Assembly (NCBI RefSeq): GCF_000336995.1
Contig: NZ_AOJI01000002.1
Span: 70,503-134,502, forward strand
Source: Halorubrum aidingense JCM 13560
Lineage (GTDB): Archaea > Halobacteriota > Halobacteria > Halobacteriales > Haloferacaceae
Direction of reading: 5' to 3'
Length of the DNA: 64,000 nt
This document shows positions 43,925-52,377 of this stretch, piece by piece. The notes beneath the pieces were generated by a model, which was not told the origin of the DNA, did no database searches, and saw nothing but the letters and a program-made list of their open reading frames with translations. Numbering within the stretch: position 1 is the first letter of the stretch; every line of letters starts with the position of its first letter. The position numbers and the translations under genes were made by a program.

Positions 43925-44755
43925 TCACTGCGGGCTCGACTTCTCGACGGAGATCGGAGGGCGGGTTCCCATGAGGACGGCGTTCGTAACGGCACCGATC
44001 AGGATCACCAGCGCCCCGAAGTAGAGAAACGTGATCAGGAGCACCACCCCACCGATAACGCCGTACAGGTCCTGTGTCGACGAGTACGTGACGTAGACGC
44101 CGAATCCGGCGTTGAGGAGCGTCCATCCGACGGCTGCGACCACGGCTCCCGGGAGGATCATCTTGACGGACACGTCCGCGTCCGGGAACACGTAGTAGAT
44201 GGGGACGAACACGACGGAGAGGCCGAAAATCAACGACACCTCTCCCACCACTTCCGAGAATGGAGGGTCCGGGACGAAACGAAGGGTCAGCCCCACGGCG
44301 AGCACCGCTAACAACGCAATGCCGAGAGTCACCAGCACCACGACGCCGTTTTTGAACTGAGTGGTGAGATCGCTCTTTCGCTGGGTGCCGTAGATCGCTG
44401 AGAAGGCCGTATCGAGCGCGCGGAACACTCTCAGTACTCCCCACAGGAGAACACCGACGCCGAGGATCGACAGACCCGTTTGACTGCCGGCTTGGCTGAT
44501 ACTGTCCGCCAATAGGGACTGTCCTGCCGGCGTGAGGTAGCTCTCCGTGACGCCCTGAGTGTAACTGGCCAACGGTTCGCCACCGATCACGGACGCCGCG
44601 ATCACCAACAGTAGAACGAGAGGGAGCAGCGAGATAAACGCCGAATACGCGATGCTCCCCGCCATGAACGGGACGTTGTTAACTCGGGCTTCGTGAACGA
44701 TGCCCCGCACGATCCGGGCCGCGCGTGTCGCCGTGTGAGTGAGTTGGGAACTCAT
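43925..44755 (-). CDS. YihY/BrkB-family membrane protein
   Basis: 276 residues, six membrane helices. Signature segments are NVPFMAGSIAYSAFISLLP in helix 1, GVLLWGVLRVFRALDTAFSAIYG and PDADVSVKMILPGAVVAAVG, followed by FLYFGALVILIGAVTNAVLM near the end. The family (formerly called ribonuclease BN) is an inner-membrane protein group of unclear function, possibly a transporter. The following intergenic gap and a Bat-type regulator upstream on the same strand give no clear pathway. Confidence 0.9.
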   Translation of the reverse strand: MSSQLTHTATRAARIVRGIVHEARVNNVPFMAGSIAYSAFISLLPLVLLLVIAASVIGGEPLASYTQGVTESYLTPAGQSLLADSISQAGSQTGLSILGVGVLLWGVLRVFRALDTAFSAIYGTQRKSDLTTQFKNGVVVLVTLGIALLAVLAVGLTLRFVPDPPFSEVVGEVSLIFGLSVVFVPIYYVFPDADVSVKMILPGAVVAAVGWTLLNAGFGVYVTYSSTQDLYGVIGGVVLLITFLYFGALVILIGAVTNAVLMGTRPPISVEKSSPQ

Positions 44756-44911
44756 GCGCTGTGTCTCTGCGCGTCAGTCATGCGGGGATCGCTGCCCGGC
44801 TTGCGGGCAGTCGAACGGCTGAGCGTTCGGTGCAGTCAGACGCCGGTTCGGCCGAGAGAACGTACCGCAAGGATCGTCTTCGGCGGCGCAGAGCGACGCT
44901 CACTGTCGGTA

Positions 44912-45568
44912 TTACACTCCGGCCGACGACTCCGAGAGCATCTGTTCGACGAGGTGCGAGTGCCCACGGCGAAGCCGTTCGGAGACGGCTTGGTGTGACA
45001 CGTCGAAATTCGTGGCCAGCTCCGCCAGCGTCGCGCCCCGCGGAACGCTGTAGTAATCGGCCTGGAACGCGTGGGCGATGGTGCTGTACTGCGTCGCCGA
45101 CAACCCGCCCTTGTCGCCTTCTCGACGAGAGAGGTTGCCGATGCGAGCGAGCGACAGGCCGATACCGTCGTCACACCACGTTTGGAACGTCCCGGACGCC
45201 GTCTCGCGGTCGGGAAACAGGATCCGGAACGTCCACCGATCGGACGTCCCTCGGGCGCCGAGCACCGAGCCGTCGGCCTCTGCGAACTCGTCGATGAGAC
45301 ACTCCGCGCGCGTCGTCCAATCGACCGAGTACAGGTCGCGACCGTCGTCTCTGGAGAGACAGTTCGCTCGTTCGGTGGACGGATCGTTTCGCATAGCGGC
45401 CTCCAGTCGGTCCGGCTGGTTCGTCGACGCCCAGAGAAACGGCGCCGTACACGCCGAATCGTGGATGGCGAAGCGAACGAACTCCAGTTCGACGTCCGGG
45501 ACCCGCTCGATGGCCTCCGCGAGCACGAACTGGTCGGTTGGGACGGTGACATCCACGACGGTCTCCAT
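44912..45568 (-). CDS. Bacterio-opsin activator-like HTH regulator
   Basis: 218 residues. The C-terminal HTH_10 is LSATQYSTIAHAFQADYYSV followed by GATLAELATNFDVSHQAVSE and RLRRGHSHLVEQML. The N-terminal region (METVVDVTVPTDQFVLAEAI, then VELEFVRFAIHDSA) is the Bat-associated ligand/sensor domain. The YYSVPRG segment between helices is typical of the family. A TATA-like TTTATACTA (about 45598) lies 30 bases before ATG 45568, so a leaderless start there is preferred over GTG 45574. The target is unknown. Confidence 0.85.
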   Translation of the reverse strand: METVVDVTVPTDQFVLAEAIERVPDVELEFVRFAIHDSACTAPFLWASTNQPDRLEAAMRNDPSTERANCLSRDDGRDLYSVDWTTRAECLIDEFAEADGSVLGARGTSDRWTFRILFPDRETASGTFQTWCDDGIGLSLARIGNLSRREGDKGGLSATQYSTIAHAFQADYYSVPRGATLAELATNFDVSHQAVSERLRRGHSHLVEQMLSESSAGV

Positions 45569-45574
45569 ATGCAC

Positions 45575-45913
45575 CCACTGTCCGTGAAGGGGTTTTAGTA
45601 TAAACAGCGTAGGCGACTCACCGATCGCGATCGCTGAAGAGACGGAAATCGGTATCCGTGGGCCGTCGCTCGCGCCCGAATACTCTCGTCTTATTTTTCG
45701 TACCGCGCTGTTACATCGAACTGGTCGCCCGACGTGAGGCCGTTTCGCGGCGCCTCGCTGCCGGGCGAACAGCGAAATATGACCGTGCCTACCCGAGGTA
45801 ATGACTGTACTTACCAGCGTTCACGGAGTGGCGGTCAGTACGACCTCGAGTTGGTTCCCGGATCGGGGCCCGCCGTGGGAAGCGCAGCTGCCGTCGCCGC
45901 GATGCCCACCCTC
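45575..45913. other. Intergenic region, no supported gene
   Basis: Between the end of the glutamate-cysteine-ligase-like gene and the start of the Bat-type regulator, both on the minus strand. The right part holds the regulator's TATA box. A second AT-rich patch, TCTTATTTTTCG near 45690, might be a terminator or promoter. Nothing else was found. Confidence 0.4.
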
Positions 45914-47014
45914 TCAGGCCGGAAACATCGAGTACTGGGTTTCCTCGCCGGTCAGCTTTCGGACGTCCGCCTGTAGCCGATCGGCCTGTTGCAACCGTCG
46001 CGTCCGCGCCTCCGAGTCGCTGAGCTGCGACGGTCCGCGTAGACTCGACGAAAGCGGTCTGTACGCCGCGGTGTCGAATCCCAGATCCCGGAGATACGAG
46101 TCGACATCCGGGTGTTCGAGGCCGGATTCGATCGCTCGCCGGCTCAGGCCGCGGAGGGTCTCGAACTCGGGGATACGGATACGGTCCTCCCCGATATCCG
46201 GCGGTCCGTACTCGACGGAAGCCGTCCGCGTGTGCGAGACGAGAGCCTCGACGTCGGTCGCGAGCCGGATGACCTGGCTGGGGAGCGTGGCGTCCGGTGC
46301 CCGCCACTCGACGGTCGGCTGACACTCCCGAAGCCGGACCGGGTTCAACACCGTATCCTCGGGCGCGAACAGCTCCTCGACCGTCTCGCGAGACACTCCT
46401 CTCTCAGCAGCCAGCCGTTTGAACCGGTCGTACTTCTCGTCGACGCGACCTCGCCATTCCGCGAGGCTGTCCGCGTAGTCCCACAGCCCGGTGTAACAAC
46501 GGAACTCGTCCCCGCACTCCGTTCGGTACGCGAGTGCGCGAGCCGAATTTGCCCCACGCGTCCCGGTGTAATAAGGGGAGGAACTCACCAGCGCGAGCGC
46601 CGGGTCGAGCGCGGTCAGGAGGTTGAGCTGGTCGATGACGTTCCCCTGCTCGAAGTGTATGTGCGTTCCGGCGCAGTTCTTCGCGCTCTGGACGCCGCCG
46701 CCGTAGATCGCCTCGAAGACCCGTCCGCGCTCGCAGTTCGCCGGGGCGTCCGACGCGGTCAACGGCGTCCCGAGCGGGACGAGGCGTTTACCGGCGCGCT
46801 CCGCCGCGAGGATCGCCGTCTGAAGCGTCGACTGGAGATCGCGCCGCAGGCCGCGCTCGCTCGTGTGTGGCTCCGTCTTCACCTCGATGAGCGGGTTGAT
46901 AAACTCGGGCTCGATCCGCCGATGTGCTTCGGTTATATCCGTACCGTCACACAGCCGTCCCGTCTCGTCGACGACCCACAGTTCGAGTTCGACTCCGGTG
47001 CTGAGTGTGTACAT
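45914..47014 (-). CDS. gshA: Glutamate-cysteine ligase-like (GCS2 family) carboxylate-amine ligase
   Basis: 366 residues. It begins MYTLSTGVELELWVVDETG, the glutamate-binding GxExE-like entry of GCS2 proteins, then INPLIEVKTEPHTSERGLRR, NCAGTHIHFEQGN (metal/ATP site) and CQPTVEWRAPDATLPSQV. Haloarchaea use gamma-glutamylcysteine as a main thiol, and this family supplies it. Related carboxylate-amine ligases of other specificity exist, so the symbol is tentative. The small gene at 47018 ends three bases upstream and is probably co-transcribed. Confidence 0.8.
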   Translation of the reverse strand: MYTLSTGVELELWVVDETGRLCDGTDITEAHRRIEPEFINPLIEVKTEPHTSERGLRRDLQSTLQTAILAAERAGKRLVPLGTPLTASDAPANCERGRVFEAIYGGGVQSAKNCAGTHIHFEQGNVIDQLNLLTALDPALALVSSSPYYTGTRGANSARALAYRTECGDEFRCYTGLWDYADSLAEWRGRVDEKYDRFKRLAAERGVSRETVEELFAPEDTVLNPVRLRECQPTVEWRAPDATLPSQVIRLATDVEALVSHTRTASVEYGPPDIGEDRIRIPEFETLRGLSRRAIESGLEHPDVDSYLRDLGFDTAAYRPLSSSLRGPSQLSDSEARTRRLQQADRLQADVRKLTGEETQYSMFPA

Positions 47015-47017
47015 GGG

Positions 47018-47218
47018 TTAGAGTTGTGTCGTCTGGGTCGCTTCGGTGGTCCGATTCTCGGTGTCGTATGCGACGAGCCCGGCCGACGCCGTCAGCTTGG
47101 CCGCGATTCGCTCGACGACCGTCGAGGCGTCCATCGGGCTCGACTCCCCGGAGATCGCCGCCGGATGACCACTCTCTGTCCCTACGTGGACCCGGGCAGC
47201 CAGCATTCGTTCGGACAT
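47018..47218 (-). CDS. Small protein preceding the GCS2 gene, unknown
   Basis: 66 residues, MSERMLAARVHVGTESG then DASTVVERIAAKLTASAGLV. It is soluble and has a predicted helix in the middle and a polar tail. The stop lies three bases before the start of the GCS2 gene, a strong sign of an operon. No family is recognised. The codon use and overall composition are like those of the neighbours. Confidence 0.55.
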   Translation of the reverse strand: MSERMLAARVHVGTESGHPAAISGESSPMDASTVVERIAAKLTASAGLVAYDTENRTTEATQTTQL

Positions 47219-47363
47219 ACTTGGTCTCCGAGAGGAGATATCGCCGAGAGGTGTGTGAACGCTCCGCCTAAGATTGTTGAATGGCGCGGTGCGGGGCGTC
47301 CACCGCCCGCCGTAATTGCCCGTCGACGGCGAATCTCCCGATGGCTCCCGCCGGGTTCCGGTC

Positions 47364-48344
47364 TCAGGACGGGATAAACGGCCCGACGGAGACGGTTTGT
47401 CGAGCGACGGTCGCTGCCCGGAGAATGTACGCGACGAACAAGGCCAACGGAGCGACGATGGTCCCGATTCCGACGCTGACGACGACGGGGAGCACCGTCA
47501 TCGGGAGCGTGGCGGAGTTCGTCCGGTAGACGAGCGTCACGGCGATCGCGCCCACCAAGGCGGTCACCCCTGAGTAGACTAGCAGCCGCGAGAGCGTCGC
47601 GAGATCCCGCTGGATGGCGATCGTTTTGTAGAACTGCCGGATGACGGCGATGGACTCGAGGAGCTCCTCGATGGTCTGGAACTCCCTCGAGACCTGCTCG
47701 GGGATCGACGCCGCGTACTCGTTCCGCAGATGGTGGACCGCGGTCATGTTCTGCGCGTATTCGGTTCCCAGAACGGCGCCGAGAACGGTGTTCATCCCCG
47801 TGTCGGCGTCGAGATTCGCGTCGAGACTCTCGCCGTACGCGGCGAGATCGCGCAGCGCGCTCGTGAGCTTCGTCGGGGGATCCCAGTCGGTCCCCTCGCC
47901 GATCGCCACCACTCCGCGGGCGCGATCGGTCAGCGTCGTCGCGATCAACGAGAGGAAGTCCGCCGGGTCGTTGGGGCTCGACGGAACTTCGGCGATCGAT
48001 TCGACGGTCTGTCGCAGTTCCCGCGACCCGTCGAGCCTGTCCACCAAGACGGTGATGGACCCGAACACCCGGGACAGAACGAGCTGGTTGATCGAGAGGG
48101 CGATGGTGAGGAGCGTGATGATCCCCGAGGTGAGGCCGCTCCCGAAAAGGCTCGCCACGGAGCTCCCCGGACCGACCGCCAGCACGCCGACGGCGACGAG
48201 CGTCCACACGACGCCCGCGACGCCGAGGGCAAGACAGCCCGCGACGGCTCTCCGGTCCCCTTCGAAGAGCACCCAGTCCGCCACGCGCTCTCGTACCGTG
48301 TCGGCGTCGTCGACGGAACTCACCGTTCGAGGCTCTGATGTCAT
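47364..48344 (-). CDS. Four-helix haloarchaeal membrane protein (family shared with 55746)
   Basis: 326 residues from ATG 48344. Two N-terminal helices (AVAGCLALGVAGVVWTLVAV and SGIITLLTIALSINQLVLSR) and two C-terminal helices (LVYSGVTALVGAIAVTLVY and TVLPVVVSVGIGTIVAPLAL) enclose a large cytoplasmic, mostly helical domain of about 160 residues. Shared features with the protein at 55746 are I-x-x-SINS/QIVLS after helix 2, DFLSLIATTLTDRA in the loop, FYKTIAIQRDLATLSRLLV before helix 3, and an ARxT...GxF tail. No known function. Confidence 0.7.
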   Translation of the reverse strand: MTSEPRTVSSVDDADTVRERVADWVLFEGDRRAVAGCLALGVAGVVWTLVAVGVLAVGPGSSVASLFGSGLTSGIITLLTIALSINQLVLSRVFGSITVLVDRLDGSRELRQTVESIAEVPSSPNDPADFLSLIATTLTDRARGVVAIGEGTDWDPPTKLTSALRDLAAYGESLDANLDADTGMNTVLGAVLGTEYAQNMTAVHHLRNEYAASIPEQVSREFQTIEELLESIAVIRQFYKTIAIQRDLATLSRLLVYSGVTALVGAIAVTLVYRTNSATLPMTVLPVVVSVGIGTIVAPLALFVAYILRAATVARQTVSVGPFIPS

Positions 48345-48541
48345 ACGGTACACACGACCAGAGTACGGATAAACACCCGTGCTGACGCCGTCATCCGAAC
48401 GTCGACAGCGGAGCGACGGCTCGGGTGACCGACTCCATAGATCGCTGCCGACGAACCGGAATCAGGTCCTAAACGGTGGTTCACACGAGATCGATCGATA
48501 CGTCGAACGCTCTCCCGCTTCGGAAGTTCCGCGTCGGCGTC

Positions 48542-48751
48542 TTAGCTTCCGTCCCGAACCGGGAACGCCACCTCGACGGTGGCCTTGTACTCGGTGATCG
48601 AGCCGTCCTCGACTTTCGCCGTGTGGTCCCGGATCTCGACACCGCTGATGTTATCGACGGTCTTGCTCGCCTCGCTGACCGCCTCGTGGGCCGCGTCTTC
48701 CCACGATTCCGTCGAGGTTCCTAGCACTTTGATGATTTTGACTGCTGTCAT
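48542..48751 (-). CDS. Dodecin (flavin-binding) protein
   Basis: 69 residues. AVKIIKVLGTSTESWEDAAH, then EASKTVDNISGVEIRDHTAK and YKATVEVAFPV form the beta-alpha-beta-beta fold of dodecins, with the Trp (SW) that stacks on flavin and the Q/H-containing strand region. Dodecins assemble as hollow dodecamers storing riboflavin or lumichrome; the Halobacterium protein is the type example. Confidence 0.92.
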   Translation of the reverse strand: MTAVKIIKVLGTSTESWEDAAHEAVSEASKTVDNISGVEIRDHTAKVEDGSITEYKATVEVAFPVRDGS

Positions 48752-49247
48752 GGTGTCCGCATTCGCCCATGCGACGTACCTTATTAATTATAAATCAGTT
48801 ACCGGATTTCAGGCGGGCTTACCGAGAACCAGAGCCCACCATGGCGCGGTCACGTCACCGCGACGTCACACTCAGGGGCCCATCTCCTCGCAGTCGGCAC
48901 ACCGCCACAGCAGGTATCCTTCGTCGAACTCCTGTCCCGGCACTCTCTCTGGACCTTGACTATCGAAGGCGGTACATATGACCTTGAAAACGCATGCAGA
49001 AGTCTTAGCCTCGAAACCGTTCTTGATCGGACCGCGATGCAAAACGATGTGACGTTGACAGCGGACGACGAGGAGGACTACGTGCTCGACGCCTCTCGCA
49101 TCGAGAGCGTCTCCGGCAACGGGAGCCATCTGCAGAGATAACGCCGCCCCACCGGGCTTTCACCGGTCTGTCTCCCGCTGAACACTTCTTTTCAGCCCGA
49201 GACCACGACACGCCGACGCACGATACCGGGCGACGGAAACCAATTCA
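48752..49247. other. Intergenic region with a short zinc-knuckle-like fragment
   Basis: Between divergent dodecin and the pseudo-metzincin membrane protein. On the minus strand, 48872-48970 reads PGQEFDEGYLLWRCADCEEM then GP and stop. That is half of a rubredoxin-like or zinc-ribbon pattern with only one CxxC. No start fits it, so it looks like the stub of a longer gene. A plus-strand frame at 48956-49141 has no recognisable character. Confidence 0.3.
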
Positions 49248-50591
49248 ATGGTAACAAAGAACACAGCAGATCACCCCGTGGAATCAGACGACGCGCGGTC
49301 GACACGTCACGCTCCCGTCGACACCGATCGAGATCCCTCGAGCGGTGCAGTATCCGAGGGCGTCGAGCGGGAGCCTCTCGATCCATCATCTCCGGACGAC
49401 CGGAGCGGAGACGTGGCTGTGCCGCAGATAGACGTCGGCGTCCTCATCGCGCACTCGCCGGGCGCGAGCGTCGATCCGCTGCGGTCGTTCGCCGAGCGGA
49501 TGGCCCGTGACGGCGTCGACGAGCTGGCGGCGGCCACGGACGCGGCTTGGCGGGTCCACTGTGCCGAACCGGACCCGCTCGCCGACGGCGCCCCTCGACG
49601 GCCGTCCGAGTTCCTCGACGAGGCCGCACTGCACATGGTGAAACGGCCGTACGACCTCGTCGTCGTCGTGACCGACGTGCCCCTGACCACGCGTGAGGAG
49701 CGATCCGTCGAGGGGCTCGCGTCCCCGCTCGCCCGCGTCGTCGTCGTTTCGACGCGACGGCTCGTTCGGCGACCCGGCCGGGAGACGGTCCACGCGCTCG
49801 ACTCGGCGGCCGTCCGTTGGAACGCCGCGACCCTCCTCGTACACCTCTTCGGACACGTTTTCGGTGCGGATCACGGCGACGGCGGCGTGATGGCTCCGTT
49901 CGCGTTCGACCCCACCCGGCGGAGCGTCCCGTCGTTCGACGCGGACATCACGACCCATCTCAGAAAACTCGCCACCCGGATCCCCGAAGACGACGTCACG
50001 CGAGGGCGCCTTCGACGGCTGGCATTTCACGCGGTCAGCCTCGCGCGGAACCCGTGGCCCGTCGTCTCGACGCTCCTACAGAGCCGCGCACCGCTGCTCC
50101 CGTTCTCGCTCCCGCGCCTCTCGACGGCCGCGGTGACGCCGACCCTGATCCTCGTGTTCAGTGCCGAAGCGTGGGACGTGGGGCTGAACCTGAGCAACCG
50201 CACCACCGCGCTGTTCGCCGCCGGGAGCATCATCGCCGCCGCCGTCCACCTCCTGTACGTCCAGCGTCTCTCCTTCCCGCGCGAGCGCAGCCAGGTGATC
50301 ACCGAACACATGGCGCTGGTGAACGTGACAGTGTTCCTCATTCTCGTCGTGGCGATGATGGGGCTCTTCGTGCTCGTCGGGTCGATCATGCTCCTGATCG
50401 AGCTCGCCGTCTTCCCGCCGAACCTGATGACGAACTGGCCGAGCCTCGAGGACCCCACGGTGGGGCTCGTCGACCTCGTTCGCGTTGGCGGGTTCATCAG
50501 CACGCTCGGCGTGCTGTCGGGCGCCCTCGCGGGCGGTATCGAAAACCGGATGGCGCTCCGGCATCTCGCGCTCTTCCGTGACCGGCCGTAG
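49248..50591 (+). CDS. Membrane protein with a degenerate metzincin motif
   Basis: 447 residues. An acidic N-terminal 60 residues is followed by a soluble alpha/beta domain (residues 60-240) in which LLVHLFGHVFGADHGDGGVM matches the metzincin zinc motif HExxHxxGxxH plus Met-turn. The catalytic Glu is replaced by Leu (HLFGHVFGADH). A cytoplasmic linker precedes four membrane helices (about residues 295-435). All three zinc-binding His remain, so it may bind zinc without hydrolysis, like pseudoproteases. Domain boundaries and the family call come from reading the motif only. Confidence 0.65.
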   Translation: MVTKNTADHPVESDDARSTRHAPVDTDRDPSSGAVSEGVEREPLDPSSPDDRSGDVAVPQIDVGVLIAHSPGASVDPLRSFAERMARDGVDELAAATDAAWRVHCAEPDPLADGAPRRPSEFLDEAALHMVKRPYDLVVVVTDVPLTTREERSVEGLASPLARVVVVSTRRLVRRPGRETVHALDSAAVRWNAATLLVHLFGHVFGADHGDGGVMAPFAFDPTRRSVPSFDADITTHLRKLATRIPEDDVTRGRLRRLAFHAVSLARNPWPVVSTLLQSRAPLLPFSLPRLSTAAVTPTLILVFSAEAWDVGLNLSNRTTALFAAGSIIAAAVHLLYVQRLSFPRERSQVITEHMALVNVTVFLILVVAMMGLFVLVGSIMLLIELAVFPPNLMTNWPSLEDPTVGLVDLVRVGGFISTLGVLSGALAGGIENRMALRHLALFRDRP

Positions 50592-50682
50592 GTGGTCCCG
50601 GTCGCGTGAGGTCGGAACCGTTCTCGAGACGGCCAATACATGTTGGCGAAATACTATTACTGCTGGTCGGAGAACGGTAAGT

Positions 50683-51036
50683 GTGACAACAGGATTCATC
50701 GGTTCGGTAGTCGCATTCGCTGTCGCCCTGCTGATCGGAGGGCTCGCAATCTACATCAGTGCCCGCGTGATCGCGGACACCGACGACTACAGCCACGCCG
50801 TTATCACCGCGCTTGTCGGCGCCATCGCGTGGGCGCTGACGGCTTGGATACCGCTTTTCGGGCCCGTCATTGCGCTGATCGTGTGGATCGCCGTCATCAA
50901 CTGGCGGTATCCGGGCGGCTGGCTCCAAGCCGTGCTCATCGGCCTCGTCGCGTGGATTTCGGCGCTCGTCATCCTCTTCGTCCTGAACGGGTTCCTCGGG
51001 CTCGGGATCGGCGCCTTCGGGGTTCCGGGGGTGTGA
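50683..51036 (+). CDS. Small four-helix membrane protein
   Basis: 117 residues from GTG 50683. Hydrophobic helices are FIGSVVAFAVALLIGGLAIY, YSHAVITALVGAIAWALTAW, IALIVWIAVINWRY and VLIGLVAWISALVILFVLNG, with a G-rich tail ending GAFGVPGV. It is a common haloarchaeal small membrane protein of unknown role. A 58-codon membrane gene begins four bases after its stop. Confidence 0.7.
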   Translation: MTTGFIGSVVAFAVALLIGGLAIYISARVIADTDDYSHAVITALVGAIAWALTAWIPLFGPVIALIVWIAVINWRYPGGWLQAVLIGLVAWISALVILFVLNGFLGLGIGAFGVPGV

Positions 51037-51040
51037 TCCG

Positions 51041-51217
51041 ATGCGACCCATACAGCTCCTCGGGACCGCGTGGACGGTCTGGAAGCTGGCGAGGAGGCGA
51101 CTCGGCCCCGTCGGCGCCGTGCTCGTCACCGCCGCAGTCGTCGGCGGCTTGGTCTACCTCCGGCCGCGATTTGCCGGGAAAATTCCCGCACTAGGAGGGG
51201 CCGCGGACGCGGAATAA
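51041..51217 (+). CDS. Very small single-helix membrane protein
   Basis: 58 residues, MRPIQLLGTAWTVWKLARRR then a single helix VGAVLVTAAVVGGLVYLRP and a short polar tail. It starts four bases after the stop of the preceding membrane gene, so they are likely co-translated. Positive charges before the helix place the N-terminus in the cytoplasm. It is short enough to be missed by length cut-offs. Function unknown. Confidence 0.55.
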   Translation: MRPIQLLGTAWTVWKLARRRLGPVGAVLVTAAVVGGLVYLRPRFAGKIPALGGAADAE

Positions 51218-51524
51218 GCGGAGTTCCATCCCGGAGTTCCATCCTTCCGAATAGCGGACAGCCGGGCCGTGCTATCCGGGTAGTCAAAGCCGCGACCGTG
51301 ACGGGGAGTTCCTCGAACTCGTCGAACTGCGATCAACGCGTTACGCGATACTCCTTTTTAAGCACGAATTACCGTCACACCTCGACGGTCGGTACTATCA
51401 GATACTGAGCGCACTTTCACGTAGGACCCGGTTACTGACTCGCGGCCGAGTCGATATCCCGTGACAACGGAGATGTCGTCGCAGATAGTGCTGTTCAGCC
51501 CCAAACCCGGGCCGGACGGTTCTA
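51218..51524. other. Convergent 3' region with a short tandem repeat
   Basis: Lies between the small membrane gene (plus) and rdfA (minus), which end toward each other. Two adjacent 13-base copies, GGAGTTCCATCCC and GGAGTTCCATCCT, occupy 51220-51245. CTCCTTTTTAAGC at about 51350 contains a T-run that could terminate plus-strand transcripts. No gene is supported. Confidence 0.4.
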
Positions 51525-52151
51525 TCACTTCGTAGCTGTACAGTTGCAGTGTCCGCGATCAAGGAGGTCGTTGACGGGATACTGCGAGTTGCACTCCGAG
51601 CAGTAGACTCGGACCTGCACGGCAACGGACGGGGCTCCGACCGCTACGTGCCCCTGTCGCTGGAGCCGAGTGATCTTGTCTTGGACGATCGCTTCCGTTC
51701 GAGCGCTAAAGCGTTGAATGCTCTCCGCTTCCTGACTGACTCTGTTCCCCTCGGCCCGCTCATACTCGGCGTTCCGATACCCTTTCAGATACGTCCGCAC
51801 GGCTTGGTAACTGACGAACTCGTCTCGAAGCGGTCCGACGTCGACACCCGCCCGTTCGAGCCGGCGAGTGGCCGCAACGCGATCACCGGGGGTCACATCC
51901 TCGTCGGTGAGGAGCCGGTAGTAGTTCGCGGCTTCGCCGTCAAGGTCGGCCATTCCAGCCTCACGAATTGCGGCACGCAGGAGTTCTCGGTTGAAGTGGG
52001 CTGCGAGCTCTCGCAGGCTCCACCGATCTTCGTCTCTCGTCCACAGGTGCTCGAGCTCTTCGCCGAGTGACTGTAGCTCGTACTCCCGCAGCAGACGGGC
52101 GACTTTCGACTCTCGTCCGGGCTTGGACGAATTTCGGTCGGGATCGGACAC
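51525..52151 (-). CDS. rdfA: Rod-determining factor RdfA
   Basis: 208 residues. RESKVARLLREYELQSLGEE, then LEHLWTRDEDRWSLRELAAH, MADLDGEAANYYRLLTDEDV and DEFVSYQAVRTYLKGYRNAE are the hallmark segments of haloarchaeal RdfA, needed for rod shape in Haloferax. Here the C-terminus carries a cysteine-rich knuckle (VYCSECNSQYPVNDLLDRGH then CNC), probably binding zinc. Soluble protein. The gene is alone, with an AT-rich promoter in the 226 bases upstream. Confidence 0.87.
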   Translation of the reverse strand: MSDPDRNSSKPGRESKVARLLREYELQSLGEELEHLWTRDEDRWSLRELAAHFNRELLRAAIREAGMADLDGEAANYYRLLTDEDVTPGDRVAATRRLERAGVDVGPLRDEFVSYQAVRTYLKGYRNAEYERAEGNRVSQEAESIQRFSARTEAIVQDKITRLQRQGHVAVGAPSVAVQVRVYCSECNSQYPVNDLLDRGHCNCTATK

Positions 52152-52377
52152 GCTCGTGTATTGGGGTACGAATTGGTAAACGTATCCATCACAACAGATC
52201 TGTTGTTAGTAATTAGGTTCTACTCTCGGTCGAGAGTAATCGAGCCGCTCACGTGTTTCACACCGATCGCGTAACGCGCCTGTACTTGCTATCGGATCGA
52301 CCCGAGGTCGGGACGTCTGAGAGCCGCTATCTCCTCGAAGTATAAGCCATCGTGATCCGGTTCGATCCCGCCCTCGA

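Noticed and set aside
46112..47377. Plus-strand frame of about 421 codons opposite the GCS2 gene
   Set aside because: Shadow of a real gene with catalytic motifs.
48872..49129. 85-codon minus-strand frame as an intact gene
   Set aside because: Only its last 22 residues look real. It has a single CxxC and an N-terminal part without protein character.
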